This document shows positions 1-5,861 of a stretch of 5,861 nucleotides of DNA, in pieces. A program made the translations under genes and the position numbers. The DNA is from an uncultured Enterococcus sp. (GTDB lineage: Bacteria; Bacillota; Bacilli; Lactobacillales; Enterococcaceae): positions 1 to 5,861 of the forward strand of contig CAMJVA010000103.1 of NCBI GenBank assembly GCA_946409145.1. Direction: 5' to 3'. Positions within the stretch are counted from its first letter, which is position 1. Every line of letters starts with the position of its first letter. Below the pieces are notes generated by a model, which was not told the DNA's origin, made no database searches, and was given only the letters and a program-made list of their open reading frames with translations.

Positions 1-1409
1 TTTTTTAAAATATCTTGTAATTTTGCTTTTTCAGTATTAATGACTTTTCCTCTTAAAGGTAAAATCGCTTGGAATTTCCGATCCCGTCCTTGTTTAGCCG
101 AGCCTCCAGCGGAATCCCCTTCCACTAAAAAGAGTTCATTTTTCTTTGGATTTTTTGATTGGGCAGGGGTAAGTTTGCCTGATAAAAGATTTTCCCCTTT
201 TTTTCGTTTTTTTCCATTGCGACTTTCTTCTCGAGCTTTTCGAGCAGCTTCTCTAGCTTCTCTAGCTTTTAAAGATTTTTTCACTAAAAGTTGCGCGATT
301 TCTCCGTTTTCTTGAAGATAAAAACTTAACTGTTCTGAAATAATATTTTCTACGACAGTTCTTGCAGCAGGTGAACCAAGTTTTCCTTTTGTTTGTCCTT
401 CAAATTGCAGTAATTGTTCTGGGACACGAATGGATAAAACAGCTGTTAAACCTTCTCGAAAATCGCTACCTTCAAGATTTTTATCTTTTTCTTTTAGTAA
501 ATTAGCTTTTCTCGCGTAATCATTAAAGGCTTTTGTTAAAGCCGTTTTCATTCCTGCTTCATGAGTCCCTCCATCTTTTGTTCGAACATTATTAACAAAA
601 CTTAAAATAGTTTCTGAATACCCATCGTTATACTCCATAGCGTACTCCACTTCAATACCCTCTTTGGCACCTTGAAAGTAAATAACAGGAGTTAAGGCAT
701 CTTTTTCTTCATTTAAGTAATTAACAAATTCCTTAATTCCTTCTTCATAATGGAAAGTTTCCGTGTAATCTCCATCACGAAGGTCTCTTAAGGTAATGGT
801 CACACCTTTTAATAAAAAGGCAGACTCTCTTAAACGTTCTTCTAAAGTTTCAAAAGAAAAACGAGTGGTGGAGAAAATTTTGGGATCAGGTAAGAAAATA
901 ACTTCTGTACCATCTGATTCTTTAGTTTTTCCAACTTTTTTTAAAGTTTGTTTCACCTTGCCCCCATCATGGAATTTTTCTTCATATAAAATACCATCTC
1001 GCACAATTTTCACATCAAGAAAAACAGATAAGGCATTAACCACACTGGCACCCACGCCATGAAGTCCTCCTGAGGTTTTATAACCTCCTTGGCCAAACTT
1101 TCCTCCAGCGTGTAAAATAGTGAAAATCACTTCAACAGTGGGAATTCCTGAAGCATGCATTCCCACTGGCATTCCTCGACCATGGTCTTTGACCCCTAAA
1201 GAACCATCTGGATACAAGGTGACATCTATTTTATTACCGTAGCCAGATAAAGCTTCATCTACGGCGTTATCAACAATTTCATATACTAAATGATGTAGTC
1301 CTCTTGAATCGGTAGATCCAATGTACATTCCTGGACGTTTTCTAACTGCCTCTAAGCCTTCAAGCACTTGAATGGCATCATCATTATATGTTTGGGTTTT
1401 CTTAACCAC
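1..1409 (-). CDS. parE: DNA topoisomerase IV subunit B (ParE), 3' end missing
   Basis: ParE is the ATPase subunit of topoisomerase IV, which with ParC unlinks daughter chromosomes and relaxes supercoils. The window holds 469 codons without a stop and then ends; family members are about 650-690 residues, so most of the TOPRIM domain and the C-terminus are missing. The GHKL ATPase domain shows RKRPGMYIGS at 23-32, the catalytic Glu in YEIVDNAVDEAL (E44, with N48), DHGRGMP at 75-81 and the ATP lid GGLHGVGASVVNAL from 114. The transducer domain follows, and TOPRIM begins with VEGDSAGGSAKQGRDR (E430 catalytic). The sequence INTEKAK after PLRGK, and the plsY neighbour, favour ParE over GyrB. D432, equivalent to the quinolone-associated Asp426 of E. 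coli GyrB, is unchanged. I chose the GTG start at 1409 because TTAGGAG lies 8 bases upstream; the in-frame ATG at 1466 falls inside the promoter. parC is expected beyond the left edge. Confidence 0.96.
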   Translation of the reverse strand, partial: MVKKTQTYNDDAIQVLEGLEAVRKRPGMYIGSTDSRGLHHLVYEIVDNAVDEALSGYGNKIDVTLYPDGSLGVKDHGRGMPVGMHASGIPTVEVIFTILHAGGKFGQGGYKTSGGLHGVGASVVNALSVFLDVKIVRDGILYEEKFHDGGKVKQTLKKVGKTKESDGTEVIFLPDPKIFSTTRFSFETLEERLRESAFLLKGVTITLRDLRDGDYTETFHYEEGIKEFVNYLNEEKDALTPVIYFQGAKEGIEVEYAMEYNDGYSETILSFVNNVRTKDGGTHEAGMKTALTKAFNDYARKANLLKEKDKNLEGSDFREGLTAVLSIRVPEQLLQFEGQTKGKLGSPAARTVVENIISEQLSFYLQENGEIAQLLVKKSLKAREAREAARKAREESRNGKKRKKGENLLSGKLTPAQSKNPKKNELFLVEGDSAGGSAKQGRDRKFQAILPLRGKVINTEKAKLQDILK

Positions 1410-1417
1410 ACGGTCAA

Positions 1418-1424
1418 CTCCTAA
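1418..1424 (-). promoter_or_regulatory. Ribosome binding site of parE (supports GTG start)
   Basis: On the minus strand TTAGGAG is followed by an 8-base spacer and GTG GTT AAG AAA. This gives the product MVKKTQTYNDD, matching the usual short ParE N-terminus. No comparable site precedes the in-frame ATG at 1466-1464 or the GTG at 1451-1449. Confidence 0.8.
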
Positions 1425-1456
1425 CTTTCTATGTAAAATAAAAAAAGACACGCTAA

Positions 1457-1490
1457 ATTGTACCATATCTTTTTTTTAAAAAACTGTCAA
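1457..1490 (-). promoter_or_regulatory. parE promoter
   Basis: Read on the minus strand, a perfect -35 TTGACA (1490-1485) is followed by 17 bases and TATGGT (1467-1462). An overlapping extended -10, TG-G-TACAAT, ends at 1457 but would sit 22 bases from the -35. Either reading puts the transcript start near 1450-1456, leaving a leader of about 45 bases before the GTG start. Which hexamer is used cannot be decided by eye. Confidence 0.7.
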
Positions 1491-1519
1491 ATTCAATTTT
1501 TAGGAAAATGAAAAAAATA

Positions 1520-1548
1520 ATTTTTTCTTTTTCAGATTATGGTACACT
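1520..1548 (+). promoter_or_regulatory. plsY promoter (extended -10)
   Basis: TG-G-TACACT (TG at 1540-1541, hexamer 1543-1548) is an extended -10 element. The -35 region is only a T-rich stretch without a good TTGACA match, which is acceptable for an extended -10 promoter. The predicted transcript start near 1555 leaves a leader of under 30 bases before the plsY ATG. Confidence 0.55.
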
Positions 1549-1581
1549 ATCTCATGTAAATAAAACTTCCGAGGTAAATCA

Positions 1582-2226
1582 ATGAAAATTTTTGGACTTC
1601 TTATTGTTGCCTACCTAATAGGTTCCATTCCATCAGGGGTTTGGGTAGGACAATTATTTTATCAAAAAGATATTAGAAATTTTGGTTCAGGAAATATGGG
1701 AACCACTAATACTTTTCGCGTCTTAGGAAAAAAAGCCGGTATTGTGGTTTTTATCCTAGATATTTTAAAAGGAACCTTAGCCACTTTGCTTCCTATTATT
1801 TTTCATTTGTCAATCAATCCTTTATGGTTTGGATTAGCGGCTATTTTAGGTCATACTTTTCCTGTTTTTGCTAAATTTAAAGGAGGAAAAGCCGTGGCAA
1901 CTTCTGCTGGGATGCTCCTTGGTTATTATCCTCCTTTTTTCTTTTATTCTCTAGGAATATTTTTCATTCTTTTATTTTTAAGTTCCACAGTCAGTCTTTC
2001 TAGTATGATAGCGGCTATTTTAGTGACGATTTCTACTATTATTTTGCCAGTGATTTTTCCTGTATTATTGCCTAAACAGGACTGGTTTTTAACCATTATT
2101 GCTTTTGCGGTTACTTGTTTTATTATTTATCGCCACAAAGATAATCTGAAACGAATTAAAAATGGAACCGAAAGTCGCGTTCCTTTTGGCTTATTTAAAG
2201 CAAAAAAAGAGAAAACCAAAAAATGA
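1582..2226 (+). CDS. plsY: Glycerol-3-phosphate acyltransferase PlsY
   Basis: PlsY is an integral membrane enzyme that moves the acyl group from acyl-phosphate (made by PlsX) to position 1 of glycerol-3-phosphate, giving lysophosphatidic acid, the first committed step of phospholipid synthesis. At 214 residues it has the usual family length. All three conserved motifs are present: the Ser/Gly loop GSGNMGTTN (35-43), the GHTFPVFAKFKGGKAVAT block (90-107) and RHKDNLKRIKNGTE (184-197). Hydrophobic segments at about 3-25, 53-78, 83-96, 112-135, 140-163 and 168-183 fit a multi-pass protein. The tail is rich in lysine. The start has GAGGT six bases upstream. It is divergent from parE, an arrangement also familiar from streptococci and enterococci (known context, not searched), and ends at its own terminator. 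Confidence 0.97.
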   Translation: MKIFGLLIVAYLIGSIPSGVWVGQLFYQKDIRNFGSGNMGTTNTFRVLGKKAGIVVFILDILKGTLATLLPIIFHLSINPLWFGLAAILGHTFPVFAKFKGGKAVATSAGMLLGYYPPFFFYSLGIFFILLFLSSTVSLSSMIAAILVTISTIILPVIFPVLLPKQDWFLTIIAFAVTCFIIYRHKDNLKRIKNGTESRVPFGLFKAKKEKTKK

Positions 2227-2242
2227 TTTTCCTTTCATAAAC

Positions 2243-2281
2243 AAAAAAGGAGTGAGGCATTTTCTGCTTCACTCCTTTTTT
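2243..2281. terminator. Bidirectional terminator between plsY and the hypothetical gene
   Basis: GGAGTGA (2249-2255) pairs with TCACTCC (2269-2275). The stem continues inward through a G-U pair and GCA/TGC to a five-base loop at 2260-2264, 11 pairs in all. It is preceded by six A and followed by six T, so each strand's transcript gets a U-run after the hairpin. It starts 16 bases after the plsY stop and lies 11 bases beyond the stop of the converging gene. Confidence 0.9.
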
Positions 2282-2292
2282 GTTAGGATTTT

Positions 2293-2721
2293 TTAAAAAA
2301 TAGCTCTCGTATTAATATCTAAATCTGATTGTAAGACAGTAATAATTTCTTGCATTTTGTTATCCATTTCTGAAAAAATAGGACAACATTTTTCATAAGT
2401 GGAGCAGTCAATGGGATCAGCTAGGATTTTTTTCAACTTAAAAATATTCTCTTCATAAGTTTCTACAATGTGTAAAATGGCAATCACCATTTCTCTGTCA
2501 ACAATATTTTTTTCATATTTTAAAAGTTGACGAATATTTTCAATCCGTTTAGTTAACTTTTGTGTGTTTCGCTCCATGGAAAGCTGAATGGAATCACACA
2601 AAACTTTTCTTTGATACTGGGAGACTTGTTGCTCTTTAATATCTTTTAATGTTTGCGTCATGGAGACAAAAGCTAAATTATAAATATTTAAATTAGAAAC
2701 TAAATGGAAAGATAATTCCAT
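2293..2721 (-). CDS. Hypothetical small helical protein, family not recognised
   Basis: A 142-residue protein that I do not recognise. It lacks a signal peptide and any clear membrane segment. Apart from DPIDCSTYEKCCP (about 102-114) it contains no proline or glycine, and it is rich in Glu, Lys, Gln, Ile and Leu with heptad-like spacing, so a bundle of long amphipathic helices or a coiled coil is likely. Cysteines are at 42, 106, 112 and 113; the CX5CC group sits at the one predicted break between helices. The reading frame also opens with GTG at 2730, which would add three residues. I prefer ATG 2721 because the strong Shine-Dalgarno match GAGGTGA (2733-2727) overlaps that GTG and is correctly spaced for the ATG. 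It lies 114 bases after the VOC gene on the same strand, with its own promoter. That it is expressed is inferred from the promoter, ribosome site and terminator; its function is unknown. Confidence 0.8.
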   Translation of the reverse strand: MELSFHLVSNLNIYNLAFVSMTQTLKDIKEQQVSQYQRKVLCDSIQLSMERNTQKLTKRIENIRQLLKYEKNIVDREMVIAILHIVETYEENIFKLKKILADPIDCSTYEKCCPIFSEMDNKMQEIITVLQSDLDINTRAIF

Positions 2722-2726
2722 TTCAC

Positions 2727-2733
2727 TCACCTC
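2727..2733 (-). promoter_or_regulatory. Ribosome binding site of the hypothetical gene
   Basis: GAGGTGA on the minus strand is a seven-base match to the complement of the 16S rRNA 3' end. It ends five bases before ATG 2721. It overlaps the alternative GTG at 2730-2728, which therefore is unlikely to be the start. Confidence 0.75.
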
Positions 2734-2753
2734 TCTTATGCTTTTCTAATCAA

Positions 2754-2782
2754 ATTATAATCTATTTTTTCTAGAGGCGCAA
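2754..2782 (-). promoter_or_regulatory. Promoter of the hypothetical gene
   Basis: On the minus strand a consensus -10 TATAAT (2759-2754) lies 17 bases after TTGCGC (2782-2777), which keeps the TTG of the -35. The predicted start of transcription is near 2747, about 26 bases before the ATG. This allows expression independent of the upstream VOC gene. Confidence 0.6.
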
Positions 2783-2795
2783 CTTTAAACTGAAC

Positions 2796-2820
2796 TTTTT
2801 TCTACAAAAATTAGAAAAAA
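2796..2820. repeat. AT-rich inverted repeat downstream of the VOC gene
   Basis: TTTTTTCTA (2796-2804) and TAGAAAAAA (2812-2820) are perfect inverted copies around a seven-base loop. A third, direct copy of TTTTTTCTA lies at 2765-2773. The stem has a single G-C pair, so as a terminator for the VOC gene it would be weak; read-through into the next gene is plausible. Confidence 0.4.
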
Positions 2821-2835
2821 ATAAAAATTCTCATT

Positions 2836-3225
2836 TTATTCCTCGCTGTCTGTAGTAATTTCTATTAAATTTCCTTCTGGATCTTGAATAACAGCTTCAT
2901 AATATCCATCTCCAGTGACTCTAGGACCAGATAATAACGGATAACCGTCTTTTTGTAGTTTTTCTGAAAAGCGATTCACGTCATCTTTGGTTCCCACAGC
3001 CATTGCTAAATGAGTGAGTCCACGGCTGTCTGAAATATGAGGACTGGAAAATCTTTTTTTTGTTAATTCTAAACGACTTCCTGTTTTAAATTGAATAAAA
3101 TAGGACTGAAACTGTGTCTTAGGATTGGTATATAAAGGACTACTGTTCCCGTTAAAATAAGTTTCATAAAACTCACGCATTATTTCTAAATCTTTTGTGA
3201 GGACAGCAACGTGTTCAATGTACAT
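2836..3225 (-). CDS. Glyoxalase/VOC superfamily protein, YaeR-like
   Basis: A 129-residue protein of the vicinal-oxygen-chelate fold, a typical length for single-domain members. Two beta-alpha-beta-beta-beta modules are visible: one from about 2-56 (IEHVAVLTKDLEIMREFY ... SRLELT) and one from about 69-125 (GLTHLAMAVG ... GNLIEITT). The four expected metal-site residues are present: H5, E53, H72 and E122. The segments GLTHLA, GPRVTGDGYYEA and DPEGNLIEI resemble the YaeR group, often labelled lactoylglutathione lyase-like; the true substrate of that group is not settled, so glyoxalase I activity should not be assumed. The start has AAAAGGAG seven bases upstream. It is divergent from the asparaginase gene and lies upstream of the hypothetical gene on the same strand. 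It is probably cytoplasmic. Confidence 0.88.
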   Translation of the reverse strand: MYIEHVAVLTKDLEIMREFYETYFNGNSSPLYTNPKTQFQSYFIQFKTGSRLELTKKRFSSPHISDSRGLTHLAMAVGTKDDVNRFSEKLQKDGYPLLSGPRVTGDGYYEAVIQDPEGNLIEITTDSEE

Positions 3226-3258
3226 AAGTTTTCTCCTTTTAAAAATTAATTATTAAAA

Positions 3259-3288
3259 AGTATAACTTTTCTTTAAACAAAAGGACAA
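3259..3288 (-). promoter_or_regulatory. Promoter of the VOC gene
   Basis: Read on the minus strand, TTGTCC (3288-3283, four of six matches to the -35) is followed by 18 bases and TATACT (3264-3259, five of six matches to the -10). The predicted transcript start near 3252 leaves a leader of about 25 bases. The -35 lies within the left arm of an imperfect inverted repeat at 3280-3300. Confidence 0.55.
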
Positions 3289-3300
3289 TAAATTGCCTTT
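3280..3300. repeat. Imperfect inverted repeat over the VOC -35 region
   Basis: AAAGG-A-CAAT (3280-3289) and ATTG-CCTTT (3292-3300) are inverted copies apart from one extra A, separated by two bases. The position over the VOC -35 and upstream of the divergent asparaginase gene would suit an operator, but no known regulator motif is recognised and chance is possible in such AT-rich DNA. Confidence 0.35.
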
Positions 3301-3333
3301 CTAATTTGGAAAGACTTGTTTTTTTGAAAATTT

Positions 3334-3339
3334 TACACT
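3334..3339 (+). promoter_or_regulatory. Possible -10 element of the asparaginase gene
   Basis: TACACT is a reasonable -10 hexamer about 70 bases before the asparaginase ATG. No good -35 is found at 16-18 bases upstream and there is no TG extension, so this is weak. The TTGAAA at 3324-3329 has no partner -10 at the right distance. A promoter must lie in this divergent region, but I cannot place it firmly. Confidence 0.25.
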
Positions 3340-3411
3340 ACTCTTAAAAAGAAAAAGAACATTTTATATCTAATTTTAACCATAAAATCTATTTATTTAA
3401 GGAGCTGTGAA

Positions 3412-4380
3412 ATGAAAAAAATTCTCGTACTTCATACAGGCGGTACCATTGCCATGCATGAAGATGAAACCACTAAAAACGTCACTCCAGGAGCTAATAA
3501 TCCTTTAATTAATGCTCCTATAGACATTCCTGAGGATGTTTCTTTAACTGTAGAAGAAATGTTTAATTTACCTAGTCCTCATATCACGCCTACTCACATG
3601 CTTTTATTGAAACAAAGAATCCAAAAGGCCAAAAAAGAGGGTTATTTTGGTGTTGTCATCACACATGGAACAGATACTTTAGAAGAAACTGCTTTTTTCT
3701 TAGATACAACCATTGGCGATCTGCTTCCGATTATTATTACTGGAGCCATGCGCTCGTCAAATGAACTAGGTAGTGACGGATTATATAATTTTGAAAGCGC
3801 GATTCGCGTCGCTAGCTGTGAGACGGCTTTAGAAAAAGGTGTTTTAGTAGTGATGAATGATGAAATTCATTCTGCCCGCTATGTGACAAAAACCCATACA
3901 ACAAATGTTGCCACTTTTAGAACCCCTACTTTAGGACCTGTTGGCATTGTGACTAAAAGCAAAATTTTATTTTTACAAGAAATTTTACCTCAATGCCGTT
4001 TTGATGTAGAGGAAATGGACGGCCTGGTTCCTATTATAAAATCTTATGCCGGGATGCAAAAAGGATTGTTTCAAGCACTAGCAACAAGTCCTATTGATGG
4101 ACTAGTTATTGAAGCTTTAGGGGCTGGAAATTTACCTCCAGAAACCCTACACCCTTTAGAAGAAATTATCGCCTCAGGACTACCAGTAGTGTTAGTTTTC
4201 CGCTGCTTTAATGGTATCGCAGAACCAGTATATGACTACGAAGGTGGCGGCAAACAACTACAAAAAATGGGCATCATCTTTTGTAATAGTATTAATTCCC
4301 AAAAAGCTCGACTTGAATTACTTGTAGCTTTAAATAAAAAATTAACCCGCGAAGAACTCATTCACTATATGGAAAATTAA
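3412..4380 (+). CDS. ansA: Type I (cytoplasmic) L-asparaginase
   Basis: L-asparaginase hydrolyses asparagine to aspartate and ammonia. The 322-residue length and the lack of a signal peptide fit the cytoplasmic type I family rather than secreted type II enzymes. The first signature TGGTIA (9-14) holds the nucleophile T12; the second signature HGTDTLEETA (85-94) holds T87 and D88; K160 in YVTKTHTTNVATF completes the second catalytic triad. ITGAMRSSNELGSDGLYN (109-126) is also typical. The C-terminal domain, from about 205, carries GLVIEALGAGNLPP, a motif of the family. The start has AAGGAG seven bases upstream. It stands as a single-gene unit between a divergent VOC gene and a convergent lepA, closed by a shared terminator. 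Substrate choice of asparagine over glutamine, or involvement in another amidohydrolase role, cannot be read from the sequence. Confidence 0.94.
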   Translation: MKKILVLHTGGTIAMHEDETTKNVTPGANNPLINAPIDIPEDVSLTVEEMFNLPSPHITPTHMLLLKQRIQKAKKEGYFGVVITHGTDTLEETAFFLDTTIGDLLPIIITGAMRSSNELGSDGLYNFESAIRVASCETALEKGVLVVMNDEIHSARYVTKTHTTNVATFRTPTLGPVGIVTKSKILFLQEILPQCRFDVEEMDGLVPIIKSYAGMQKGLFQALATSPIDGLVIEALGAGNLPPETLHPLEEIIASGLPVVLVFRCFNGIAEPVYDYEGGGKQLQKMGIIFCNSINSQKARLELLVALNKKLTREELIHYMEN

Positions 4381-4400
4381 AGATTATATAACCAACTAAT

Positions 4401-4447
4401 TTCATAAAAAATCGCCCTGATCTTGATTAGGGCGATTTTTTTATGAA
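4401..4447. terminator. Bidirectional terminator between ansA and lepA
   Basis: ATCGCCCT (4411-4418) pairs with AGGGCGAT (4429-4436) around a ten-base loop. The stem is flanked by an A-run (4406-4411) and a T-run (4436-4442), so it can end transcripts on both strands. The complementarity carries on outward as TTCAT (4401-4405) with ATGAA (4443-4447). It begins 20 bases after the asparaginase stop and lies about 40 bases beyond the lepA stop. Confidence 0.9.
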
Positions 4448-4484
4448 ATTTTTTCATTTTGCTGATTAATTTTCAAACAAAGTC

Positions 4485-5861
4485 TTATTTTTTCTTCGGT
4501 TCATCATCATCCATTTTCAGAACAGCCATGAAGGCTTCTTGTGGGACTTCCACTGAACCGATTTGTTTCATGCGTTTTTTACCGGCTTTTTGTTTTTCTA
4601 AGAGTTTCCGTTTTCTGGACACGTCTCCTCCATAACATTTAGCCAATACATTTTTTCTAAGAGCTTTAATGTCAGAGCGGGCAACAATTTTTTGCCCAAT
4701 AGCGGCTTGAATCGGCACTTCAAATTGTTGGCGAGGAATTAAAGCTTTTAATTTTTCAACAATCACTCGTCCTCGTTCTTGAGCAAATTCTTTATGCACA
4801 ATAAAGCTCAAAGCATCCACTCGTTCACTGTTTAGTAAAATATCCATTTTAACGAGTTTACTTTCTCTATAATCAGAAAGTTCATAGTCAAAAGAGGCGT
4901 ACCCTTTTGTAGAGGATTTTAATTTATCAAAAAAGTCATAGACGATTTCTGATAAAGGAATTTCATAGATAACATTTACTCGGTAATCATCTAAGTAATC
5001 CATCGTCACAAATTCTCCCCGTTTTCGCTGGGACAATTCCATCACGGCACCTACATAATCATTAGGAACCATAATTTGCGCTTTAACATAAGGTTCTTCC
5101 ACTGATTGAATGGTAACCGGATCTGGAAAATCTGCGGGATTATCGACGATTATTTGTGTACCGTCTGTTTTATTCACATGATAAATAACAGATGGTGCCG
5201 TGGTAATTAAGTCCAAATTAAATTCTCGCTCCAAGCGTTCTTGAACCACATCCATGTGCAGTAGTCCTAGAAAACCACAACGGAAGCCAAAGCCTAATGC
5301 TTGAGAAGTTTCTGGTTCAAATTGTAAAGCAGCGTCATTTAATTGTAATTTTTCTAAGGCTTCCCTTAAATCATTATATTTAGAAGTTTCTATAGGATAT
5401 AGACCACAAAAAACCATAGGATTTAATTTGCGATAACCAGCTAAAGCTTCTTTGGCAGGGTTATTAGCTAAAGTAACAGTGTCTCCTACTCGAGTATCTT
5501 GGACAGTTTTAATACTTGCGGTAATATATCCAACATCTCCTACCATTAAATAATCTCTTTGAATGGCTTTAGGAGAAAAAACACCCACTTCAGTCACTTC
5601 AAATTTTTTACCATTAGACATGAGCATAATCTCATCCCCTGGTCTAACAATCCCATCTTCAATACGTACATTTAAGACCACGCCTCGATAAGAGTCGTAG
5701 ACAGAATCGAAAATTAAAGCTTTTAAAGGTGCTTCTAAATCCCCTTTCGGACAAGGGACAATGTCAACAATTTGTTCTAAAATTTCTTCAATCCCAATTC
5801 CTGCTTTAGCACTCGCTAACACTGCATCAGAAGCGTCAATGCCAATAATATCTTCAATTTC
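4485..5861 (-). CDS. lepA: Elongation factor 4 (LepA), 5' end missing
   Basis: LepA/EF4 is a ribosome-associated translational GTPase, reported to back-translocate or rescue stalled ribosomes and to help initiation or 30S assembly. The visible 458 codons run from the right edge to a TAA; family members are about 600-611 residues, so some 150 N-terminal residues with the P-loop, switch regions and NKxD are outside. The first visible residues, EIEDIIGIDASDA then VLASAKAG, include the SAK (G5) motif that ends the GTPase domain. Domain II follows (about 35-125), then domain III with the EF4-typical GFGFRCGFLGLLHMDV (about 190-205), an EF-G-like domain V, and the EF4-specific C-terminal domain with AAIGQKIVARSDIKALRKNV, YGGDVSRKRKLLEKQK and KKRMKQIGSVEVPQEAFMAVLKM. 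The tail DDDEPKKK is charged. The GTG at 5822 is an internal valine codon, not the start. Confidence 0.97.
   Translation of the reverse strand, partial: EIEDIIGIDASDAVLASAKAGIGIEEILEQIVDIVPCPKGDLEAPLKALIFDSVYDSYRGVVLNVRIEDGIVRPGDEIMLMSNGKKFEVTEVGVFSPKAIQRDYLMVGDVGYITASIKTVQDTRVGDTVTLANNPAKEALAGYRKLNPMVFCGLYPIETSKYNDLREALEKLQLNDAALQFEPETSQALGFGFRCGFLGLLHMDVVQERLEREFNLDLITTAPSVIYHVNKTDGTQIIVDNPADFPDPVTIQSVEEPYVKAQIMVPNDYVGAVMELSQRKRGEFVTMDYLDDYRVNVIYEIPLSEIVYDFFDKLKSSTKGYASFDYELSDYRESKLVKMDILLNSERVDALSFIVHKEFAQERGRVIVEKLKALIPRQQFEVPIQAAIGQKIVARSDIKALRKNVLAKCYGGDVSRKRKLLEKQKAGKKRMKQIGSVEVPQEAFMAVLKMDDDEPKKK

Noticed and set aside
40..315. Open plus-strand frame of 91 codons opposite parE
   Set aside because: It lies wholly antisense to the conserved TOPRIM/transducer part of parE, has no ribosome site, and its Ser/Phe/Leu-rich translation is what reverse-complemented Lys/Glu codons give.
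796..1062. Open plus-strand frame of 88 codons opposite parE
   Set aside because: Antisense to the conserved ATPase/transducer region of parE, with no promoter or ribosome site; a shadow frame.
1485..1500. FabT-type box in the plsY/parE spacer (TTTGACA on the minus strand)
   Set aside because: Only one half-site is present and no inverted partner follows; the TTGACA is better explained as the parE -35.
3241..3411. Riboswitch, T-box or small RNA gene in the longest intergenic region
   Set aside because: The 186 bases are AT-rich, with only short weak hairpins, no T-box sequence, no intrinsic terminator ahead of ansA, and no recognisable aptamer.
5820..5822. GTG as the start codon of lepA
   Set aside because: The frame stays open to the window edge, and the 13 upstream codons (EIEDIIGIDASDA) are conserved LepA sequence; this GTG encodes the valine before LASAKAG.
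1..5861. Mobile element, defence island or CRISPR array
   Set aside because: No transposase, integrase, terminal repeats or regularly spaced repeats were seen; all but one gene belong to familiar chromosomal families.

Overview
The window is ordinary chromosomal DNA from a low-GC Gram-positive bacterium. The best fit is a member of the Lactobacillales close to Enterococcaceae. I base this on the AT-rich composition, strong Shine-Dalgarno sites, sigma-A type promoters, short intergenic hairpin terminators, and the very enterococcal-looking ParE and EF4/LepA proteins. The genus is my inference and was not searched.

Layout from left to right: (1) positions 1-1409, minus strand, the first 469 codons of parE (topoisomerase IV subunit B), running off the left edge; (2) a 172-bp divergent promoter region; (3) 1582-2226, plus strand, plsY (glycerol-3-phosphate acyltransferase), closed by a hairpin terminator at 2243-2281 that works on both strands; (4) 2293-2721, minus strand, an unrecognised small helical protein; (5) 2836-3225, minus strand, a glyoxalase/VOC-fold protein of the YaeR-like type; (6) a 186-bp divergent region; (7) 3412-4380, plus strand, a type I cytoplasmic L-asparaginase; (8) a two-way terminator at 4401-4447; (9) 4485-5861, minus strand, lepA (EF4), whose first roughly 150 codons lie beyond the right edge.

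The genes are mostly independent transcription units. plsY and parE diverge from a shared promoter region, as do the asparaginase and the VOC gene. plsY converges with the hypothetical gene, and the asparaginase converges with lepA; each convergent pair shares a terminator. The only possible operon is VOC then hypothetical gene on the minus strand, and the latter also appears to have its own promoter. The functions are housekeeping: chromosome decatenation, phospholipid synthesis, asparagine breakdown, small-molecule or metal-dependent chemistry, and translation. I see no mobile element, CRISPR array, tRNA or rRNA. The only gene of unknown nature is the 142-residue protein at 2293-2721. I found no convincing evidence of an undescribed system.
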